A stretch of DNA of 64,000 nucleotides. Origin: Tomocerus qinae (lineage: Eukaryota > Arthropoda > Collembola > Entomobryomorpha > Tomoceridae). The notes below the pieces were generated by a model. The model worked only from the letters and a program-made list of their open reading frames with translations. It ran no database searches and was not told the origin of the DNA. Shown one piece after another: positions 51,625 through 64,000 of this stretch. The stretch lies in the NCBI GenBank assembly GCA_020055645.1, contig CM034549.1, positions 26,185,930-26,249,929 of the forward strand, given 5' to 3'. Each line of letters opens with the position of its first letter. The stretch's first letter is position 1. Position numbers and translations under genes: made by a program.

Positions 51625-53674
51625 TTGTATGATAAGTGGTAGATTACTTCACTATTTGATTATGAGGTTGAGGTTTTGCAAAGGAAATTAATTCAATTTT
51701 ATTTCTCTTTAGTAAATATGCAATAATAAGCAGTTATTGAACAGAAAGTTATCTTTATTGCTCTGTCCAACTTGTAGAAACATACGCTACCGCAGTAATC
51801 TTATCTGTCCTATAATACCTAATCCAACTTAATGGCTCTGCCTGTGCGCCTTCTGCTCCTCTCTTATGCATTCCACATAATCCCACATACTTTTACTACT
51901 ACTTAAAAAACTACTCATTTTAACAGTACGAACGGGAAGCAAGAAAGAACAACTACATACTTGAATACGAAATTCAGATAGTATCCGTAGTTTACTATTT
52001 AAGATTAGAGGTTAGTCGGAAATGTACCCACAATTATTTAATCAAGTAGATACAGAAAGCAAATACATAATACTTCACATAACTTTAATCTCACTGTTAT
52101 TTTTTTTAATTCTGTAGTATTATAACTTACTAACAGCACTTTTCATAATTACGTATTAAATATAAATATAATTTGTTATAGCTGTTTTAATGAATCAAAA
52201 AGATCCAAATAATTTGATGTACATCTTATCTAGATGCTACTATTATCACATTTCTCCACCGTATCCGCAGAACCCGCCACACCAGTTAAACAGAATACAA
52301 AGTCTGCGGACCTTGTATATGCGATGGGACAGACTGACAGACCGCAACCACATTTCACTGTATACGGAGTTACTTTGTAGTTCTGTGTTTTTCAGTGACT
52401 GTCAGTTCGGTATTATACTTTTGATGCAATTTTTCTTAACCTATATATAATACACATTAAGTATATTCTAAATCAGTGATACAAGACACAAAGTTCTCTG
52501 TTTTAAGTAAGAAAGAAAAGTTTGCATCCCGTATCCACAATCCCAACCCACAAATCGTTACATGCATGTTCCATTGGCCACCCTCTACTCATTTACATTA
52601 CGCATACACACACCTAACGCACTAACGCCTCTCTATAATATAGCTTTCAACTAGTTCTGTATAAACTTTGCATATTTAAGGTTTTAAAATTGATCCATAA
52701 ACCACTTGTTTCATGCATTATGCATGGTTGGTTAACGACCAGTAAGTAATAAATATTTTTAGTGTTATTGAGCTGGAAGTAAACGAGGAAAAATATGGGA
52801 AGAAAGTATACTGACTAATAATGTATATGCAATAGTGATGATCCTATGTACAAACTATCACGTACTACAGTAATAAAATGCAAGAAAATCACTTATGTGC
52901 CAAATGACTGTTTGGTAGCTATTTTTAGTCAACACAAATGTTATAATGTACAAACTCGCATTTATAAAAAGTACGTCCACTCCATATAAATACTTTCTTG
53001 TAATGGATAATAAATAGTGTGTAATAGAATAAAGGAATACATGACATGAAGATAGGTTATTCACAGACGTGTAAAAGTTTGCATGTGCACATAATCAATA
53101 GGGAAAAGTGAGCTGATATTATAAGTACAGTAATGAATAAACATGCAGGTGCAGAACACACATCGTATTCCTAACTATACGCACATGGAGCCGACAAAAA
53201 ATTCACAAATGAAACTGACTGTGGTCGTAGCTTACTGAACCACTGACATCCGTCTCTCGTTTTAAAAACAGTCAATACAATTGGGCGTTTACCTTTTCCC
53301 TGCAAACTTGACTTGGCTTGTTTTCACATTCAGCTGCCCTGGTCGAACTAGGACTACACCTGTATATCTACCTGGATTTCTAGTATAACTCCGCAACTGG
53401 AACTATTAGGGACAATGACAGGATAAAAACACTCATACTCACATATCTCACTTCATTTTAGGTACCATTATTTCCAGCAATCGACGGAAGCAGATTATTT
53501 CACGGCACTTTACTATTTGCTACTATCTGTGTTTCTGCATGAAAATAATATTTACCTTTGTGTTATTGTCTTGTGTGAGTATTTTGTTTACAAAAATGTA
53601 TAGTGCTAATAATTGACAGAGCTAAGGGTTTTTGGACATAAGTTATAAATTGCCATAAATAATTCAATTTCAAC
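51625..53674. other. Intergenic, nothing recognised
   Basis: The open frame at 52,190-52,450 has a weak acceptor-like sequence before it but no family match, no donor and no coding character. It is left out. The rest is AT-rich and featureless. Confidence 0.5.
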
Positions 53675-55000
53675 ATGGGTACCGATATCGATGTGAGATC
53701 TCTTTTCCGTTTTAAATGCCACTGTCCGTTAAGTCTCCAAAAGCGTGTGCTAGCAATTGCTGTAACCGACTTGGTAAGTTATAAAATTGCGCATTTTGAA
53801 AAGTCTAACTAATAGCACGTATGATGCGGTTTCAAATAATATTTTGATCTTTTTAAGATTCTTGCAGTCTTACCTCTAGTTTTGTACACGCTATGGGCAT
53901 TGGTAATGGGAGGACTTTGGATGGCCGGATACACAGAAAAACCAAACAGACTTTTAAAATTCGGATTGACGGACATAATGGCAGTTGAGCCTGGTTCCAA
54001 CACACCCTTGCATCCAGGGGTAGGTGAGTGATATCGATAATCATCTTTCTGCAATCATTACAAGATTACCAATACACTTAGAGATGCTTTGACAATTGAA
54101 AATCAAATCATTTTGCTACTAAAAAACTCCAAATCGACGACTTATAAAATTCCGTCTTTCTCTACGAGAAAATCCCAAGTAATATTAATAGGTCTAGAAT
54201 AAAATTGATTTCACATTCTATATATATATATAACGTGGGCCCATCATCTCGCAAAATATTACTGCAGCCTATATTTACTATGCTATATGTGAAAAAAATT
54301 CATACGTCGAAATAACTAATTTTGAAAAATGTTCCTCTACGAATTATGGTTATTGCCAATAGAAAAGAATAGGATTTTATGAAGCCTGATACTTAAATTC
54401 GGTGATTTTGGCGTTTATTAGCAAGAGCAGGTCACATTTGGAATGCAGAGTTTCTAATGCCAAAAGTCCTTAATTTTAGTCAAAATACGACAAAATCTCA
54501 AATCTAGATCTCTAGCAAAGCTTACACACATAACATTTATATTTAGTTGAGCTGTATTTACTTTTGTATATTTCTAGTTGTGAACCAAAGGATGTTTCTC
54601 TACTCGGTGTGGGGTGTCTCACTTATCTTCAACATGATAGATATGTGTATTTCTATCCTACTGATACAGGGACACCGAAACGTGAGTTTTTGATGATTTA
54701 TACATGAAAATTATATTCCTATTTATACTTGGAAATGTAAGTTATGAATTTATAAATCTAATTTCTTTTTAGCAAAATGAAAGTACGTGTCGAATTTGGT
54801 TTGTCATCCGCTTTTCTCTCGTGGTAGTCGCCACCGTTTTAGTGATTGCCGTATTGAGTACTGGAGAATCTTTTCTGTCTCAGCTGCCCATGATTGTATA
54901 CATTATTTATCGAATAGCTGGACTAATCACTGTGTACAAATTTATTAAATACTTGAGATCTCAAAAAACCGTCATAGAATCAGAGACGGACATTATGTAA
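53675..55000 (+). CDS. Four-pass membrane protein, family not recognised
   Basis: Four exons: 53,675-53,773, 53,858-54,023, 54,578-54,681 and 54,773-55,000, giving 597 nt, 198 residues. All have good GT-AG borders. The N-terminus is MGTDIDVRSLFRFKCHCPLS. Four hydrophobic segments follow: ILAVLPLVLYTLWALVMGGL; the region YSVWGVSLIFNMIDMCISIL; IRFSLVVVATVLVIAVLS; and LPMIVYIIYRIAGLITVY. The cytosolic-like tail is KYLRSQKTVIESETDIM. Size and topology resemble the small tetraspan proteins common in arthropods (DUF4728- or LAPTM-like), but no diagnostic motif was seen. Exon 1 has a CHC motif. AATAAA follows at 55,195. The intron of 554 bases after exon 2 contains an (AT)n run. Confidence 0.8.
54219..54232. 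repeat. (TA)n microsatellite
   Basis: A short TA run in intron 2 of the four-pass membrane protein gene. Confidence 0.6.
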
Positions 55001-56979
55001 AGTTTAGCGTTTGTCTTTCAACGTTTTGTGCAAATATTGACATAAGTACTAATCCTGTTTAATCATTCCGTCCAAATAACAATAAGTATGTGTTCAATGT
55101 TCTGTATGTAAATCATGTATTTGCATAAGCGTTTGTAAACATTAGTCATAGGATTTTTTGGTGCAATTTTAATGCACGTTTTAGGATAATATTTAATAAA
55201 TTGTGACAACTGACTAATTATGTAACGTTTAAATCGAGTTTTCGTAATTTTGTAAAGATAAACAGTTTTTCAAAAATGCTTCTTCTAGAAATGTGCAATA
55301 TTCAAGCATAATAAATGCTTTTCGATGGTCGTTCATGATGGATCATCTGGGTTCTTTCATGGAACGGAAGAACACACCGAAACCATGAAAGATTTTGTAA
55401 TTTGGTTTGGGGAAATAAAAAGAGTTGAGGTTCAAAATTAAAATCGTCATAGTAATTTGGTATTGATTTCATAACCACCCCGGGGAATAATAATATCAAA
55501 CAATTATAGGGAGGAAAGTATGAAAATCTGTTGTAGTCATTCCACAGTTCCACAGACGGTGGAATAAGATTCGGACGGACGTAGCCGGAGGACTTATAGC
55601 TAAATTACACTTGGAATATTCCTCACCCTTTGATTACACCGAATGGTAAAGTAGTTCTGTGTATTAGTCGGCCAAATACGTACCTAGGTGAAAATTTAAG
55701 GTGAGTTCCTTCTCTTCATTCACTTAAAATATTTGGAAATCAAAGACAGTGAAAAACACACGAGAGGCTTACAGTTTTTCGAGGTTATTGCTACAACTTG
55801 CTTCGTAGAATCTGTAATTTGTAGCAACCGAATCTCTAGCTTTGACTTTGACACGACTCTGACAATTTTTTACTATTTCGTAATTACTTTTTGTTAACTA
55901 CTGGTAGGCAGGTTTCCTTTTAGTAAGTAGTAATGGATAGAGTTTATTTTGAACTGCTCACTGAGTTTCTGACAATTTTGACTTCATTCCTATAAATTGA
56001 GAATCCAAGGAAGAATAATTCTTTGTGGAAATTATTTTTGTCAGTATTTCAAAGTTTCCAGTTGCCCATTCTCCAAATCATTAGCTTGTTAATCGTCATA
56101 GTAATTTTCTTTCTCGGAGATTTTGGCACATTTTTATTCTATTTTTTTTTACTTTTTACATTCCGTTCTACTAAAGAGGGAAGCTGTAGAAATTATCTAC
56201 CCGTAGTAATCAGTGAACACATTGAACACTGTAACAAGTCGGATTTCTATAAAATCGCTAATACTTTGTTCGCTTTTAGTTAATATTATGGGATCGTAAA
56301 TGAAAAGGCATTTTTTCTGGGGTAAATTCGGGTAAATTCTATTCTTTGACAAGAACTCGAATCTACGAACATTTTATGCCTCCTGGGGAATTCTTCGGTA
56401 TCTAATGCCCTAATGCCAAGCTTTTCCCCAGACTTACCCACATATTCGCGACCTTTTCTACGTTTTATGCAGTTAATTTATTAGTTAGAACGGCTCTTAC
56501 GTCTAAAGCTCCTTCCGATTTCGATCCGAATTTTCCAGCATGGAGAGATAAATGCAATGAAGCTGGTTGTCAACAGAGATCTTTTAGTTTGTTTATCATT
56601 TTCTGTCAAAAAATCTCTACCAGAATGCATTCTCTTCATGACAAGCCGATGACAGGCTATTCTCATTTTTATGTCATTGAGAAATGTGCAATAATGTGAT
56701 TTTCATGATTTTCAGTGGATAATTCAAGTCAGGAGGATCACGGCAGATGTAAAGTGGCTTAAAAGATCTTTATTCCTGACAAGTACCACTCCAAATAATA
56801 TACGTTTGGAGACTTAAATTTGTTGTTTTCCGTCAAATTAAATTGTGGAAAGGAAAAAATAACTTTTTAATTATTGGACATTCAAAATCAGAGTAAGAAC
56901 AAAATGTTTCTAGCACTTGCTGATAAATACTTGTAATACAACTGCAGATTATCCCCAAATCTCATTTTAAGGTTTTGCC
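55001..56979. other. 3' UTR of the membrane protein gene and upstream region of the next gene
   Basis: AATAAA at 55,195-55,200 is the likely poly(A) signal of the membrane protein gene. The open frames at 55,302-55,553 and 56,023-56,283 are not supported. TTTTAAG|GTTTTGCC just before 56,980 could be the acceptor of a 5' UTR intron of the next gene. Confidence 0.5.
55195..55200 (+). promoter_or_regulatory. Candidate poly(A) signal of the four-pass membrane protein gene
   Basis: AATAAA about 195 bases after the stop codon. Confidence 0.5.
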
Positions 56980-59900
56980 ATGGAATGTCAAGGGGATGGA
57001 ATCGCTGTTGTGAGTGAGACTACAAAGATGTGTCATGAACAAGCTGTTGAAGATTCTAGTGAAAGGGCAGAGTGTGATCAAGATAATGTTAGAGACACAA
57101 TAAATCTGAATATTGCCACTGACGAAGTAAAACCCGATGGCTCAGACACTGGATTGAGTAAAGATGCCTCGCAGGGAATCCCTTCAGACAAATCCTCGGA
57201 GTATTGCAATGAAAAGACGAATTCAAGAAAGTCAATCAGTTCTTATTCGAATCAAAATTATGGAAAGTCGGTGCAAGAGAGAGGTTCATCTTGCAATTTA
57301 AAATCTTCGTTACATAAAATTAATGACAAGCCTTGTGATTATGAAGAAGGAGAATCCGAGAAAACGGAAAATTATGATCATGCAGCCTTCGATTCTGCTG
57401 AGGTATCCGATGAAGGAACTCCTAGAAGTACGAACGAACCGAATACTGCCACAGAAGAAGCAAAATCCTCAGAAGAGGGAAATGAACAGCTGGGAGAGAC
57501 GAAAAGCAGTCCCCAAGTCCGTGATTATGCCTCGGGACCAGGACCTCTTCATTCAGGAGGCACTTACAATGCAATGTTTGGTCCAGACGCTGGGGTGAAT
57601 AATGACGTTTTGCAGGGTATTCCAGGCCTTCCTTCTGATCAGTTGCTGGAGTGTCGTCATGATATAATCAGTTCTACGTCCATTAACCCGTACTCGACTC
57701 ATGCTTATGGAGCTATGCCAGAGTCAGATTCTCCCTGCTATTTCTTATCATCTTCGAGACAAATTTTCACTGTGGTCGAGTCTGTAGTTCATTTTCTTAC
57801 CCAGCCGGTCGTGAATTTCATTCGTGGTGAATGGATTGTATCTTTCATGCCATTTCCAATAGCGCAGCATGTGTGCATCTCATTAGATGACGGAATGAAA
57901 CGTTATGAAGAAGTTCTAAAGTATCTAATTATTTTCACATTAATATCAATCCCCTTTCGATGGTTATTAAACAGTCTCAGTAATAGCAAATTAAAATTGC
58001 AAACATTAATATTGAATTTTAGGATTGAGCCGAATTACGATAATCCATCAAGAGTTCACCTTGTCACTGTGGAACATCGTCTAGTTCCCGGTAATACAAT
58101 GCATCGTCCGAGATTCAGAGAAGCTTTACGGCAAAGTCTGACGGAAGTTGGAAAACAATTATCCGGAGAAGCTCCTTGGGAAATATTCGTTAGTTCTAAT
58201 TTTTTTCCATTTATACTAGTGTGTGTTTCTATTCTGCTACTCCAAAAATTAATGAATTTTTTTACCAATTAATATGTGATTTAATTTTCAGGTGAGTAGA
58301 GCGTCTGGAAGATCGTTAGCCATGGACACTATGATCCATTCATTTCTGTCGGAGTCTCATGAACCTCTGGAAACGCATTGTTCACCATTGGTAGAACACG
58401 TTTGCACTCCGATCTTCGCAAAATTAACAGCTGCACCTTACAGCATTGTGGGGAATATCTTTCGTCCTGTCCTGAGATATGCGTCGTGGCTGGTCGTCTC
58501 GTCTCACTATCAGCTCCATGAGACAATCAAACTCAACTTGAATTTCAAAGCACGGCGGATTGAAGCTACTTCCTTAGATTCAGCTCTGGCGAGATCAAGT
58601 TATAGTGAAGATGTGGGTTCGTCTGTTGTTCTCCTAGACGCCGTTTCATATGTCAGTGACTCCCTGACGGGAAACGCCGTGCTGTCAAGCAATTCATTGT
58701 TGGGAAGAAATCTTCATCCTTTTCTCAACTTTGACAGCAATCCTATCTTCAATCGTGGCTCAAATCCATGCTTCAACGCTACTTTCGCTCCTCCATCTAA
58801 TACTAATGTCCCAGTCAACTCTGTGGGTCTTATTATTACCCCACCAGGACATGGAGCAACTCAAATGGGTAAAACAAATACACTTTTGACATTTTTCTGA
58901 CATATTTGATCTGAATTTTACTTCCTAACAGCACCAAATCAAATGCAACAAGCTCCGGGAAATGTACCAGTTTTCAACCAATTTCCTCCACCTCCTTTGT
59001 TTGCTTATTCACCATACGGACTTTTGCAGCAAGTTGTGCCTCCTATTCCTATAATACCGGAAAATATGTATGCTCCTCCGCCGTCTGCCCCTGCTTATGG
59101 TCATTTCATTGGTAGCACCATAAGAGATCCTTACCGTTAGTAAATTAATATTTAATCTCATTGTAAAACTTCTTTTGATCTGATTCAAATTGTTGCAAAA
59201 AGTAGAAGTTCCAAGACCAGACTTGCCTCTGAATCCGAATGCTCAAGATTTTTTCCCTGATATGCAAAGTGAACGGCCAGCTACAGCTGAACCATATGCT
59301 ACAGGTGATTTTCTTCGCAAATAATTATATATTCGCAAATTCTCCATAATTAATTATGTAATTACCTAATTTTTCCCAAGAGCATCATGACATGAGTTTA
59401 TCAGCTAAGCAATCGTCTTCTGAATCTACCTTACAAATCTCCCACTGTCAAGTTACGGGAACTTTCGTTCACCATTCGCCTTCGACTTATGACCCGGAAC
59501 CGGGAATCGTTGTGGTAAGAGCAAGAGAAAGTCGTAGCGATCTAACAAATGACACTGGATGTGCAACTCGGACACATAGTAAGTCTTGGTCAGAAGAAAC
59601 AGCTGAAGTTGGCGAGCATGATATGGTTGAACCTTACTACACAAATGTATCGCCTGTCACCTACGATGGACAGCCGATATTAATCGAGAATTCGTACGGC
59701 AGTGACAAATCTTACAATGCTCATTGTCCAGAGTGCCATCCTCCTCGCCGGAATGATCATTACCCCAGGGGAAATGTCAACTACTACGGAAACTACAACA
59801 AACCACGATTCAATCATTCCGGAACTCCAAATACTCGTTACGCTCCCGCCAACGATTATTCCCATGGGAGTGATTCTCCTCGTCAGAATCAGCAAGGGAA

Positions 59901-60093
59901 TTACTCTCCGTCGGAAAGAGGTGGGCATTACTACAACAATCGGGGTCGGGGAGGTCGTGGACGATCGTACAAACAAAACAAACCGCATTACAACCAAAAC
60001 CAAAACACTCAAACCGAAGGCACTTATTATCGCAGAGGAAATCGTTACAACAACAATAACAACAATAACTACAATAAGAAACCAGCAGAATAA
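56980..60093 (+). CDS. Large protein with acidic N-terminus and RGG/Asn/Tyr-rich C-terminus, unrecognised
   Basis: Five exons: 56,980-58,188, 58,292-58,868, 58,932-59,135, 59,203-59,304 and 59,381-60,093. They total 2,805 nt, 934 residues, in one frame. Residues 1-230 are Ser/Glu/Asp-rich and disordered. About 260-335 is hydrophobic or amphipathic, with HFLTQPVVNFIRGEWIVSF and a possible membrane segment YLIIFTLISIPFRWLL. A related-looking stretch occurs later (EHVCTPIFAKLTAAP, then VLRYASWLVV). Next come Asn/Ser- and Pro-rich parts (NQFPPPPLFAYSPYG, YAPPPSAPAYG). The end is low-complexity: GNVNYYGNYNKPRF, NNRGRGGRGRSYKQNK and an Asn run. RGG and Asn/Tyr-rich tails are typical of RNA-binding or condensate proteins. 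The 'QPVV..C..LD' helices faintly recall perilipins. Neither is strong enough for a name. Retention of intron 1 would change the C-terminus (see findings). Confidence 0.72.
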
Positions 60094-63000
60094 TCTTGTT
60101 TTTCAATGTGTGACCAGTTATCCATGATAAATTGTACTGCAATAACATTATGTAGGAAGTCGAGAAATATGAAGCTTGAAGATCAACCCAAGATTACACA
60201 AAACAGACACACTTCTGAAAAAGGTTTAAAAAATGATAATGGTTCGCATAAGTACCTTGGTACACCTAGTTGTTATCTCATGTTAGTCATTAATCAAAAA
60301 ATTATGAGGGCAATGATGAATTCTCCTATCTCCAGCAAATCACAAATTGTCACATTAGTTAGGTTTATTTTGTATTTAATTAACTAGTTACTTATGTGTT
60401 GTAAATCATTAGAAAATAATATGTGTTACCGCAAAATTGTTGATAAAGTTAATCTGTCCAAGACCTGTAGTACAAAGTGTAGAATCCAATTCAATTTTCC
60501 AACCCATCAATCACGTTTTCAATGAATATAATCCGTGCCCTAAGCCTCCATTTCATTCAATAATCATCAGTGTCCATGTATTTTCTATAAAATTGTTCGT
60601 CGAAGAATTCCCCAATAATTGATACATAAATTGAAATGCAAATTACAGTTTTAGAAGTAAAATTCGTAGTAATATCTACAGTTTGTCAGGCTAGATAACA
60701 GAATAGCTGAAGCAACATTATGCGGTAACAAATGAATTGCAAAATTGAACGGTTTTCTTGAAAATTATTTTCCTAGCATCGTATTTCATTGAAGAACTAT
60801 ATAAATTGCACCTTACCCTTAAGTGTTTTTGTTTAGTATTCAGGATATTTTTATCATTTCAACATTGTACCTCTATCCTGGTTTGATTGCGCTCCATGTC
60901 ATCATCGCAAGAAAATTAAGTATCTGATTGCCAACGTTAATTGCGAAAATTATATATTAAGGTAGTATCTGAAATGATAACAAGGCCAGATTTGATTTTG
61001 AGTATTAAAATGAGCGTATATATGCTAGAGGGATAAAATATACAGATATGTATGTCTAATTGAGTATAATTAAAGAATGGAAGAGGCGGAAATAGATTAA
61101 CAACCTTCTGGCCAACACTTTCAGTTACTTTCCTATTTTGCGTCTGAGTGGCAATAATAAGAGATTACAAAGTTTGTAAAGTTACAGTGGATAGGTAAGT
61201 GAAAAATGTCGAAGTCTGTCTTTGGATTTAAGACGATGGCACGGCAAGGCAATCTGTCTAACCTACTGATAATAATAGCTGGGATATTATTACAGGTAGA
61301 AGGAGTGATTAAGAAGTGTTGCTCATTACACGTATTACTAAATGGGAACATAACATTGCACATAAAATCTCGCTCGTGTCTCTCCATTGTTATTTGCTCA
61401 GTCTCAATTCTCTCAATCAGAAAGGATCGATCTGAAGGATAAGTACCAATTTCATTCGCACTGCTAGTGTCATACGAATACCATAGTGCAGTATACTATT
61501 TATAGTGTCTTCGTGCATAAAGATCCAATAATAGAGTTTGAACAGTAGATCTCCTAGGAAAATGTTTGATGGTCTTAGTGTTAATGGCGATGTGTTTCTT
61601 TCCTAGAATAGATCTTTTCCTCCTTTACACATACCTAAAGCGTAGTAATTTTTTGTAGGTACATTTAGCAAGGGATAATGGGATCATTCTCTCTCTTCAT
61701 CTGATTCTAGTGCATAATGTACAGCTATACGTACAATTAGACATCTCAAGTCCCTGTCTGCAGAGATACAGAAGGCAAGGCAAGATGCAAGTCACGGCTG
61801 TGAAACAAAAGAGAACCTCAAGAGCTAAGATTGATTTGACTCCAAGGATTAACCCGACTCTGGCTTTTGTTATCATTCTTACCTTTTATTGTCATCGGCT
61901 ACAGCAGAGCATCTCTATATAATAAACACAGAAGGAAAAAAACTTACCAATCTATCTATGTAACTATGTATGTCTGGTAGGACAGCCTAGGGAACCTGCA
62001 TATATTGCGTAACGCAAAACCCACTCCCCATGTGTAACGCAAATGATGACTGCAACACTTTTGAGTACCTCCTCCTCCCATCAACTGCACACGTAATATA
62101 TGCATGTACCTTAGAAGCAAAAAAGCAAAATGCGCAAGACCAATTCCTCTAAACAACCGAAATGAGTCGTTTCATATTATTATAACATCAAAACAATAAT
62201 TGAAATTAACATAAGAAGGTTGAATGGTGGTGAGTCGTGATTGGATGGAAATGATTAGCGAAAGGGGACATTTCGTAATGATCGTAATGTGGCTTATTAA
62301 ATAGCATTTGAAAACGTCTAATATAAATTGGTTATGCTATATCAACAAATCTAATACATATTCACGTTTCATTTCATTTTTTTAAATAAATAAATACACT
62401 AAATAACATCCATTTCTAAAAAAAATGGATACAAATTTTGACAGGGACCTTTTTTTAACTTTAATCTGTATCTGCTAAATTGTTTTTAAAAATCAAATTC
62501 AATTCTCTAAATTTATTTAATTGCAGACGCGAACAACTTAGTTGATTTCGCCAAACTCTAATAGTTTTACTATTCGAACTTTTACAACATTTTCGAGAAA
62601 TAGAACTCACGAAAATGAAAATTACATACAATTTAAACCCTCAATAGTTGAACTTGTTTTCTCATGTTATATGTTAAGTCTTTGCAATATTTTTTAGTAG
62701 AGCTGGGTTTACTTTTTTACTACCCTCTTGACTCTTGATTCTTTTGGCAGTTGGCTCACCTTTTTGTAGAATTAAATAATAGTGCTGGGTAACAAACTTT
62801 TCTTAAAAAATATTTATTCATAAGTTGTACTCATAGAATTTGTACGTTTTTCCAAAATCCCAGGGGGAATCTTATTTTTCTGATTTAAAAGGGAGCTTTT
62901 TGGTGACTTTGTGGGATTTTGTTTCAAAAATGGAGTCTTTCATTTTTCCCTGCATTTGAAGCTACGATGTACAGTGTACAGTTAATATTTTGGTTTAGGA

Positions 63001-64000
63001 AATTCCTTTTTATCAGGAAGTTGGGGCTGCAGCTGATTTATCCACCACTATACAGGTTAAAGTATTTTAATTTAAATATACTTTGTATTTACAAAGTTAA
63101 CAAAATAACCTATTGGTATGTTTTCGAAATTGTTTTTATTACTGTGAAGAAGGGTAGACTGCTAGCTGCTGAATTTCTCTTGAGGGCTAGATTTGCCCTT
63201 TAGCTGGGTTCACTAGTACCTTAATATTCCTAATCAAATGCATAACTCTGCTTTGTCTACAAAAACTATCCTTCTTTTTCTATTTCATATTATATACTAC
63301 CTACCTTAACGTAATCTGCTTAGCACCACTAAAGATACATATTGATGCACTATGACGCTATATAATTAAAATATGGTAAATAATATTATAATGTAACTAC
63401 TTATTTAATAGATGCAATGTGTCGTCTTAGGCTATTATTAAAAATCCATGAACCACTATATAGATGTATGTACATGTATTAAATAGTGCAGTACTACGTA
63501 GTGTCTTGTATAGATAGGAGAAATAAGTAATCTCATGGAATTTGGTTTAATGCAATGTAATGACATGACTGAATTGACTGCATCGTAATCTAATCTAAAT
63601 TGACTCAGTCACTAGGCTTAAGAAGAACAGTTCTGATATTGCATTGTCATAAGGCAAGTTACAGAATAAAGCGCACAATAGTTTAACGACAAAAAACGAT
63701 TACAGAATATGTTTATATGCACATGCATTGCAGATAGTCACAGAGACGCAAATAGTCGAGCTTGAATAATGTAGTTAGCAAAAAGTCGAGTGAAGTCAAG
63801 TGAATTAGGTTAAGGACTCTTCTTTCTTCTCGGCTCACTCCTATGGTCACCGTTATAGACTGAATTTCTGTTCTCGTGTCACTCTCCTATCTTTTGTCTC
63901 CGCGTCCGTCTCAAAAATATCTTACAAACGTTCCGTCTCTCTGCCTACAATATTAAACCAGAAACCATGAAATTCTGTCAAATTCCCTCTACATACCTCC
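60094..64000. other. Downstream region, nothing recognised
   Basis: Several open frames of 60-95 codons (for example 60,106-60,387 and 62,919-63,203) lack splice context, family match and coding composition. No RNA gene or large repeat was seen. The 3' UTR of the gene to the left must lie at the start of this stretch, but no canonical AATAAA was found close to its stop. Confidence 0.5.

Noticed and set aside
57323..57598. Open frame overlapping the large orphan gene
   Set aside because: It lies in another frame of a well-supported long exon and is a shadow.
56980..60093. Perilipin identity for the orphan protein
   Set aside because: Only a faint similarity of two helices. Order, length and tail do not match the family well enough to name it.

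Overview
This is an AT-rich window of animal nuclear DNA. Genes are split by many short GT-AG introns, there are no operons, and every recognisable protein belongs to a metazoan family: calsyntenin, NUDCD3, codanin-1, ACE and UBR3. Short introns, small intergenic distances and a gene set seen in arthropods suggest an arthropod (a springtail would fit). This placement is inference and no species is claimed. Gene models were built by hand from splice signals and reading frame. For every complete model the exon lengths sum to a multiple of three.

Layout. 1-14,967: the 5' end of a calsyntenin gene on the minus strand (signal-peptide exon at 10,920-10,983, next exon at 7,107-7,264), otherwise non-coding; the rest of that gene lies beyond base 1. 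14,968-16,225 minus: a four-exon NUDCD3 (dynein/HSP90 co-chaperone). 17,177-21,537 plus: codanin-1 in six coding exons, head to head with NUDCD3 across about 950 bp that holds a cluster of AGGTCA-like half-sites. 24,764-31,984 plus: a 23-exon, 1,252-residue, two-domain angiotensin-converting enzyme, predicted secreted, with zinc ligands intact in both domains. Its intron 14 carries a repeat element with inverted ends and a tandem array. 31,985-39,053: about 7 kb with nothing recognisable except one doubtful exon. 39,054-47,935 plus: UBR3, a UBR-box/RING ubiquitin ligase, complete at its 3' end but with an unresolved first exon. 49,646-50,166 minus: a small two-exon gene, unrecognised. 51,552-51,624 minus: tRNA-Arg(ACG). 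53,675-55,000 plus: a four-pass membrane protein. 56,980-60,093 plus: an unrecognised 934-residue protein with acidic N-terminal and RGG/Asn/Tyr-rich C-terminal regions. 60,094-64,000: nothing recognised.

The genes do not form a pathway. They are unrelated neighbours: cell surface/trafficking (calsyntenin), chaperone (NUDCD3), histone-supply control (codanin-1), extracellular peptide processing (ACE) and protein degradation (UBR3). I found no CRISPR, no phage or viral genes and no new multi-gene system. The most interesting items are the anchor-less tandem ACE, the composite repeat in its intron, the shared NUDCD3/codanin promoter region, the UBR3 micro-exon and the two orphan genes in the right third.
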